Positions 30,060 to 34,374 of a DNA stretch of 34,374 nucleotides are shown one piece after another; the first letter of the stretch is position 1; each line of letters opens with the position of its first letter. This stretch comes from SIG565 sp045646145 (GTDB lineage: Bacteria; Bacillota; Clostridia; Oscillospirales; Acutalibacteraceae). The notes below the pieces were generated by a model. The model saw only the letters and a list, made by a program, of their open reading frames with translations, was not told the DNA's origin and did no database searches. The position numbers and the translations under genes were made by a program. The stretch spans positions 1 to 34,374 of the forward strand of contig JAZRKE010000033.1 of NCBI GenBank assembly GCA_045646145.1, written 5' to 3'.

Positions 30060-30098
30060 CAAACAAAACTTTAACATTTGGATGTTATACTGTATAAT
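30060..30098 (+). promoter_or_regulatory. Promoter of the two-component operon with 11-bp direct repeats
   Basis: The -10 is TATAAT at 30093-30098, and a TTAACA at 30071-30076 can act as -35 with 16 bases between. Two 11-base units, CAAACAAAACT (30060-30070) and one beginning TTAACATTT (30071-30081), resemble the units in promoters A and B at 16527 and 17714. The rest of 29969-30059 is AT-rich; CAACAC/GTGTTG (29975-29998) forms a small inverted repeat there. Confidence 0.6.
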
Positions 30099-30127
30099 GA
30101 ATTATAGTAATAAGCGGAGGTAACACG

Positions 30128-30799
30128 ATGTTTAAGATATTGATTGTTGAGGATGATAAGGAACTGAACAAGACAGTTTGCTCGTTTTTGAACCATAGTG
30201 GATATGAAGCCACAGGCTGTCTTAATGCAAACGAGGCTTACGATGCTCTTTATGAAAATATGTTTGACCTTATTGTGTCTGATATTATGATGCCCGGCGT
30301 TGACGGCTTTGAATTTGCAAGAAATGTAAGGGAACTCAACGAAGATATCCCCATTCTCTTTATGACTGCCCGTGACGATATTGCATCCAAGCAAAGAGGT
30401 TTCCGTATCGGTGTAGATGATTATATGGTAAAGCCGATTGATCTTGACGAGTTGTTCTTGCGCATTGGCGCTTTGCTTCGCCGTGCCAAAATTGCATCAA
30501 GCAGAAAACTTGAAATAGGCAGCTTTGTGATGGATGCCGACGAACATACCGCATATCTCGGTGATGAGGAAATTTCGCTAACCAACCGTGAGTTCAGCAT
30601 ACTTTATAAACTGCTCAGTTATCCCAAAAAGACCTTTACAAGAACACAGCTTATGGATGAATTTTGGGATGCGGATACTGAAACCGCGCCAAGAGCTGTT
30701 GACGTATATATGACAAAGCTCCGTCAGAAGCTCTCTGACTGCGAGGACTTTGAAATCAAAACCGTTCACGGACTCGGCTATAAGGCGGTGATCAAGTGA
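30128..30799 (+). CDS. OmpR/PhoB-family response regulator
   Basis: A 223-residue response regulator. The receiver domain covers residues 1-118: acidic pocket VEDD (8-10), phospho-acceptor D52 in VSDIMMPGVDG, MTARDD and VKPIDLDEL. The C-terminal winged helix (ISLTNREFSILYKLL, FTRTQLMDEFWD, VDVYMTKLRQKL, VHGLGYKAV) is the OmpR type. CGGAGG lies before the ATG. The kinase starts within the last codons, so the pair is coupled. OmpR-type regulators bind 11-bp direct repeats, which are present before this gene and before 16615 and 17801. Confidence 0.95.
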   Translation: MFKILIVEDDKELNKTVCSFLNHSGYEATGCLNANEAYDALYENMFDLIVSDIMMPGVDGFEFARNVRELNEDIPILFMTARDDIASKQRGFRIGVDDYMVKPIDLDELFLRIGALLRRAKIASSRKLEIGSFVMDADEHTAYLGDEEISLTNREFSILYKLLSYPKKTFTRTQLMDEFWDADTETAPRAVDVYMTKLRQKLSDCEDFEIKTVHGLGYKAVIK

Positions 30800-31857
30800 A
30801 GATAAAAAGCGTTCTGAAGTGGCTTAACCAATATTTTGTATTCTTTTTGATGGTTGCTTTTGTTATCACTTGCTGCACAATGCTGTTTGTATCGACACTT
30901 CGTGATACTTTGGGAATAACCCTTACCGGTGGAAATATCAGTACTGCCGCAAAGCTTACGTTTTGGAACGTAGCGCTGCTCAGCCTTATTTTCACAATCA
31001 GCGATGCGTTGAGAAGAAAATTTACGGTAGAACGCCCGGTAAAGCGTATTGTTGATGCGGCGGAAAAAATCATACAAGGCGACTTTTCCGTTCGTGTAAA
31101 GCCGCAAAGCAAGTTCGGTACGGATGAAACCTTCAATCAGGTAATCGACTGCTTCAATAAGATGGCAGAGGAACTTTCGAGCGTGGAAACCCTGCGTACC
31201 GATTTTATTGCTAACGTATCCCATGAAATGAAAACACCGCTTGCGGTTATGCAGAACTACGGCACACTGTTGCAGGCTGAAAACCTATCAGAAGAAAAAA
31301 GGATAGAATATGCTAAAGGTGTAACAGACGGCTCTCGCCGTATGGCAGAGATGATGACAAACATATTAAAATTAAATCGCCTTGAAAATCAGCAGATATA
31401 TCCTAAAACTTCTGAATTTGATTTAGGCGAACAGCTATGCGTTTGCCTTTTGCAGTTTGAAAATGTGTGGGAAAATCGTGACATCGAAATTGATACCGAT
31501 ATTGCCGAAGATATTAAGGTGAAAGCCGACGAAGAACTTTTGAGCCTTGTTTGGAACAACCTCTTTTCTAACGCCTTCAAGTTTACTGAAGCAGGCGGCA
31601 CCGTGAGTGTCAGCCTTAGCGCTACCGAGCATCACGCTATTGTAAAGGTCAAGGATACCGGTTGCGGAATGACTGCGGAAGTTGGCGCACATATTTTTGA
31701 AAAATTCTATCAGGGCGATACTTCTCATTCGGCTCAGGGTAACGGACTCGGTTTAGCGCTTGTAAAGCGTGTGGTAGACATTATGCAGGGTGAAATCGGC
31801 GTGGAAAGTGCTGTAGGTGTAGGAACTACCTTCACCGTAAAAATACGGAGGGCTTGA
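30796..31857 (+). CDS. Sensor histidine kinase, short-loop (intramembrane-sensing) type
   Basis: A 353-residue membrane kinase. Two membrane segments (about 13-34 and 52-70) enclose a loop of fewer than 20 residues, too small for a folded sensor. HAMP starts near RPVKRIVDAAEKI. The dimerisation/phosphoacceptor site is FIANVSHEMKTPLA (H143), the N box WNNLFSNAFKFTE, then DTGCGM, the F box IFEKFYQ and the G2 box GNGLGLALVKR. This kinase layout is known from BceS and LiaS systems, which respond to cell-wall antibiotics through membrane partners. The start is GTG at 30796, within the end of the regulator gene. Confidence 0.93.
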   Translation: MKIKSVLKWLNQYFVFFLMVAFVITCCTMLFVSTLRDTLGITLTGGNISTAAKLTFWNVALLSLIFTISDALRRKFTVERPVKRIVDAAEKIIQGDFSVRVKPQSKFGTDETFNQVIDCFNKMAEELSSVETLRTDFIANVSHEMKTPLAVMQNYGTLLQAENLSEEKRIEYAKGVTDGSRRMAEMMTNILKLNRLENQQIYPKTSEFDLGEQLCVCLLQFENVWENRDIEIDTDIAEDIKVKADEELLSLVWNNLFSNAFKFTEAGGTVSVSLSATEHHAIVKVKDTGCGMTAEVGAHIFEKFYQGDTSHSAQGNGLGLALVKRVVDIMQGEIGVESAVGVGTTFTVKIRRA

Positions 31858-31858
31858 T

Positions 31859-32731
31859 ATGGATTGGAAGAAGCTTGGAAAAGCCTTGCTGTTTCCGCAC
31901 ATCGCTATAATGATTATTTTGATTCCAATAGCCACCGTATTTCTTGTGTACTCGATGGTGTTTTTGGGAACAGAATCGGTTGCGGCCATAATTTCCTATG
32001 TCCTTGCCGCCTACACCTTAACGGTCTGGTGCTTCAAAATACCATACTTAATTCATTTTTTTAAGACCTTTAAGGAAGAAAATAGATACGTAAGAAGATG
32101 GCAGGACGATGACAGACTGCGAGTAAATGTATCCCTCTATGGTACGCTGATCTGGAATACCGCCTATGCAGTTTTTCAGTTAGGACTCGGCTTTTGGCAT
32201 CATACATTTTGGTTCTATTCTATGGCTGGATATTATATTGCCCTTGCGGTTATGCGATTTTTTCTCGTTCGCCATACCAGTAAGCATAAACCCGGCGAGA
32301 AAATGCGGGAAGAACTCATAAAATACCGTACTTGTGGTTGGGTGTTTCTTTTGATGAATCTGACATTATCGGTAATGGTGTTCTTTATGGTATATTGGAA
32401 CAGAACTTTTCATCACCACGAAATCACAACTATTACAATGGCAGCATACACCTTTACCGCCTTTACAATGGCAATCATCAATATGGTGAAATATCGTAAA
32501 TATAACAGTCCCGTCTACTCGGCATCGAAAGCGATCAGCCTTGCCGCTGCTTGTGTGTCAATGCTGACCTTGGAATCTACGATGCTGACAACCTTTGGTA
32601 ATGGGACAATGGATGCCTTAACACGAAAGATATTTCTGGGTGCCACGGGCGGAGTGATTTCCGTCTTTATTATCGTAATGGCAATTTATATGATCGTACA
32701 GAGCAGTAAGAAATTAAAAGCGTTAAAATAG
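31859..32731 (+). CDS. Polytopic membrane protein in the two-component operon
   Basis: A 290-residue integral membrane protein with about eight hydrophobic segments (from residue 15 to 280) and short loops. Basic cytoplasmic stretches include ENRYVRRWQDDDRLRVN and VRHTSKHKPGEKMREEL; a FHHHEITTIT loop is His-rich. No known domain was recognised. It begins 1 base after the kinase stop with GGAGGG upstream. A role as membrane partner that passes a signal to the short-loop kinase, or as an output protein, fits the position but is not proven. Confidence 0.75.
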   Translation: MDWKKLGKALLFPHIAIMIILIPIATVFLVYSMVFLGTESVAAIISYVLAAYTLTVWCFKIPYLIHFFKTFKEENRYVRRWQDDDRLRVNVSLYGTLIWNTAYAVFQLGLGFWHHTFWFYSMAGYYIALAVMRFFLVRHTSKHKPGEKMREELIKYRTCGWVFLLMNLTLSVMVFFMVYWNRTFHHHEITTITMAAYTFTAFTMAIINMVKYRKYNSPVYSASKAISLAAACVSMLTLESTMLTTFGNGTMDALTRKIFLGATGGVISVFIIVMAIYMIVQSSKKLKALK

Positions 32732-32743
32732 TGAGGAAGAATT

Positions 32744-33145
32744 ATGGAAAATAAAGAAACATTTAATTACACCTACTCCGCAAAAGAGCAGGATGAAATA
32801 AAGGCAATCAGGAAGAAGTATGCCACACCCGAAGAAACGGAAGATAAAATGGCACAGCTTCGTCGCTTGGATGCAGGGGTTACGCAAAAAGCTCAGGCAG
32901 TTTCTCTTGTCTTTGGTGTGATCGGCGCTCTGCTTTTGGGAATTGGTATGAGTCTTGCAATGACCGATTTGGGCGAAATTCTTGGCTCATACAGAGGAAT
33001 GGCTATGCTTCTTGGAGTCGTTATCGGCATTGTCGGTATTGTTCTTGTAAGCCTTGCTTATCCTCTTTACAACCGCATTGTAAAGAAAGAGCGTGAAAAG
33101 ATAGCACCGGAGATTATTCGTCTGACAGACGAGCTGATGAAATGA
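32744..33145 (+). CDS. Small two-helix membrane protein, family copy 3 (YSAKE family)
   Basis: A 133-residue paralogue of the proteins at 17039 and 17801. The N-terminus NYTYSAKEQDEIKAIRKKY nearly matches copy 1, and it has the same RRLDAGV linker, two membrane segments (about 55-77 and 84-108, SLAYPLYNR) and C-terminal KIAPEIIRLTDELMK. GTGAGGAAG precedes the ATG. Its presence in the regulatory operon, and of its relatives in the putative target operons, ties the two loci together. Confidence 0.82.
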   Translation: MENKETFNYTYSAKEQDEIKAIRKKYATPEETEDKMAQLRRLDAGVTQKAQAVSLVFGVIGALLLGIGMSLAMTDLGEILGSYRGMAMLLGVVIGIVGIVLVSLAYPLYNRIVKKEREKIAPEIIRLTDELMK

Positions 33146-33155
33146 GGAAGGTCAT

Positions 33156-33608
33156 ATGAACACCCCTAACAACAAACGATACCGTGATATGACGGAAAGC
33201 ATAAATGCAGCTTTTGTCTCCTTGCTTCAGAATAAAGAACTGCGTGATGTTACCGTTACCGATATATGTGAGCTCGCCGGTATAGAGCGCAGTACATTTT
33301 ATGCACACTATGAAGATGTATTGGCATTGGCAAATGCGTGTGCGGTTCAGATTGAAAAGCAGGTGTCCGAGCAGCCGCATACTGATAATAATTTCTCGTG
33401 GATATTTGACTACATAAAAGAGCATCCCGATCTTTTCAAGATTTATTTCAAACTCGGTGTCAGCCAAGTATCCTCTGACTATAAAACAATCTTTTTCAGA
33501 AACGGGGCTTATTCCGTTGCAAAGATGTGGTTTGAGGAAGGTTGCAAAGAGTCCACCGAACAAATGGGTGTAATTATTAAAAGAGAATACGAAAAGATAT
33601 TTAACTAA
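33156..33608 (+). CDS. TetR/AcrR family transcriptional regulator
   Basis: A 150-residue, short TetR-type regulator. The HTH lies in residues 8-55: RYRDMTESINAAFVSLLQNK, VTVTDICELAGIERSTFYAHYED. A compact helical ligand domain follows (WIFDYIKEHPDLFKIYFKLG). It begins 10 bases after copy 3 of the two-helix protein, with GAGGAAGG upstream. It is the last gene of the operon starting at 30128, so it may set a second input to the same stress module. No operator could be assigned. Confidence 0.88.
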   Translation: MNTPNNKRYRDMTESINAAFVSLLQNKELRDVTVTDICELAGIERSTFYAHYEDVLALANACAVQIEKQVSEQPHTDNNFSWIFDYIKEHPDLFKIYFKLGVSQVSSDYKTIFFRNGAYSVAKMWFEEGCKESTEQMGVIIKREYEKIFN

Positions 33609-33620
33609 GATAACACAATA

Positions 33621-33668
33621 GCCCCGTTTGGAATGCAGAATTTACTGCAATCCTAACGGGGCTTTTTT
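33621..33668 (+). terminator. Terminator of the two-component/TetR operon
   Basis: GCCCCGTT (33621-33628) pairs with AACGGGGC (33655-33662), with an inner TGCAG/CTGCA stem, followed by TTTTTTG. It lies between convergent genes. Confidence 0.88.
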
Positions 33669-33672
33669 GCTT

Positions 33673-34374
33673 TTACGATATGTCTTTCTTTTTAAGTTCC
33701 TTTTTCATTTTGCCGAGTGCCTTGCGGTATGTTTTGTCTGCGGTATCGGGTGATGCCAAACCGTGGTCAATGGCTATGTCAATAAACGCTTCTTCGGGTA
33801 TCGGTTTTCTTATCGGCTTACCGTTTTCGTCTAAATCATCTTTATCGTAATAATGGGTAGCATAACATTCCATACAAAAACCAAGGTGTGCTGAAACCAT
33901 CGCACGTTCACGGTAGTTAAGGTTTTCAAATGCCGTCATAACTACTTCGGTGCGTTCTAAATTAAAGAATATCTTGTCCGGTTCGGAAGAACTGTCGTGC
34001 GCAACTTCCTCTCGGCTTTCTTCGCTATCTTCATCCGCATACTGCCTATAAAAGTCCACAAACTGCATATTTTGCATACCACAGCAAATAATTTCGGCGG
34101 CGTCCTCTTTGCTTGTGCCGATGGCCTCCGCTATTTCCTCAATAGTGGCATCGTCACTTTTGTTACCAAACTCACGATAAAGCCGCATTGCTTTGCGCAG
34201 TCGTAAATACTCATCGTAGCTTTGCACCGAGAAACCTGTTCGCATTGAACGGATATATTCGTGAACCTCTCGCATTGCGGCATATTCCTTGTAAACAATA
34301 AACGGAACACCCCGTTCCGGATCATAATCCTGCAAGGCTTTGAGTAACCCTATAACATACGCCAAGTCGGATCG
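33673..34374 (-). CDS. RNA polymerase sigma-70 family factor, N-terminus outside window
   Basis: The frame stays open to the window edge, so the start is missing. The visible 233 residues begin inside region 2: DLAYVIGLLKALQDYDPERG, then VPFIVYKEYAAMREVHEYIR. A region 3-like part, RLRKAMRLYREF and TIEEIAEAIGTSKEDAAEII, follows. An acidic linker (ADEDSEESREE) leads to a region 4-like part, FENLNYRERAMVSAHLGF, with an insertion (YYDKDDLDENGKPIRK) before IDIAIDHGLASPDTADKTYR. This divergent form, with an insertion in region 4, is typical of sigma-like genes carried on Firmicutes conjugative elements. It may control element transfer genes outside the window. Confidence 0.8.
   Translation of the reverse strand, partial: RSDLAYVIGLLKALQDYDPERGVPFIVYKEYAAMREVHEYIRSMRTGFSVQSYDEYLRLRKAMRLYREFGNKSDDATIEEIAEAIGTSKEDAAEIICCGMQNMQFVDFYRQYADEDSEESREEVAHDSSSEPDKIFFNLERTEVVMTAFENLNYRERAMVSAHLGFCMECYATHYYDKDDLDENGKPIRKPIPEEAFIDIAIDHGLASPDTADKTYRKALGKMKKELKKKDIS

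Overview
The window looks like chromosome from an anaerobic, fairly low-GC member of the Clostridia, probably a gut commensal. The evidence is the ferredoxin-dependent 2-oxoacid oxidoreductase operon, strong AGGAGG-type ribosome binding sites, YtrA-type GntR and DegV proteins, DUF2156/GNAT pairs, and mobile-element genes (TnpV, DUF6809, a divergent sigma-70 factor) typical of Firmicutes elements. I could run no database search, so this is judged from motifs and family memory. No tRNA, rRNA or CRISPR array was found.

Region 1 (1-5370, +) is one metabolic operon: the 3' part of an AMP-forming acyl-CoA ligase, branched-chain aminotransferase IlvE, a small P-loop ATPase, and the delta, alpha, beta and gamma subunits of a VOR/KOR-type 2-oxoacid:ferredoxin oxidoreductase, closed by a strong hairpin. 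Together they can interconvert branched-chain amino acids, 2-oxoacids, acyl-CoAs and short branched fatty acids. Region 2 (5413-12503, all -) is housekeeping-like: a PlsC acyltransferase, a predicted helical-bundle protein behind a hairpin that buries its ribosome binding site, an SstT-SPFH pair, a DUF2156-GNAT pair, and a YtrA-type GntR/ABC operon with a clear promoter and operator.

Region 3 (about 12590-34374) reads as an accessory island. It opens with a structured non-coding segment and terminator, then DUF6809, a small unnamed gene and TnpV. Next are a LysR regulator and a frameshifted metY whose lesion sits at a perfect hairpin, then a truncated nitroreductase. From 16526 come two operons of small membrane-associated or amphipathic proteins, then two tandem ABC-2 transporter pairs. 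A MarR-controlled aldehyde/alcohol operon (HAD, MarR, Fe-ADH, ALDH, DegV), a membrane-anchored XRE regulator and a GT8-PlsC-CrtO-like lipid or glycolipid operon follow. Last come a two-component system with a short-loop (intramembrane-sensing type) kinase, a polytopic membrane protein, a third copy of the small two-helix protein, a TetR regulator, and a partial sigma factor entering from the right edge.

The main hypothesis is that the two-component system at 30128-31857 controls the small-protein operons at 16615 and 17801. All three promoters carry a good -10 and tandem 11-bp direct repeats of related sequence, and the first two are near-identical duplicates with identical spacing. With a short-loop kinase, lantibiotic-immunity-like ABC transporters, amphipathic repeat proteins and lipid-modifying genes, this resembles a cell-envelope stress or antimicrobial-peptide defence module. 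It is organised like LiaIH/Psp systems but built from unrelated small proteins.
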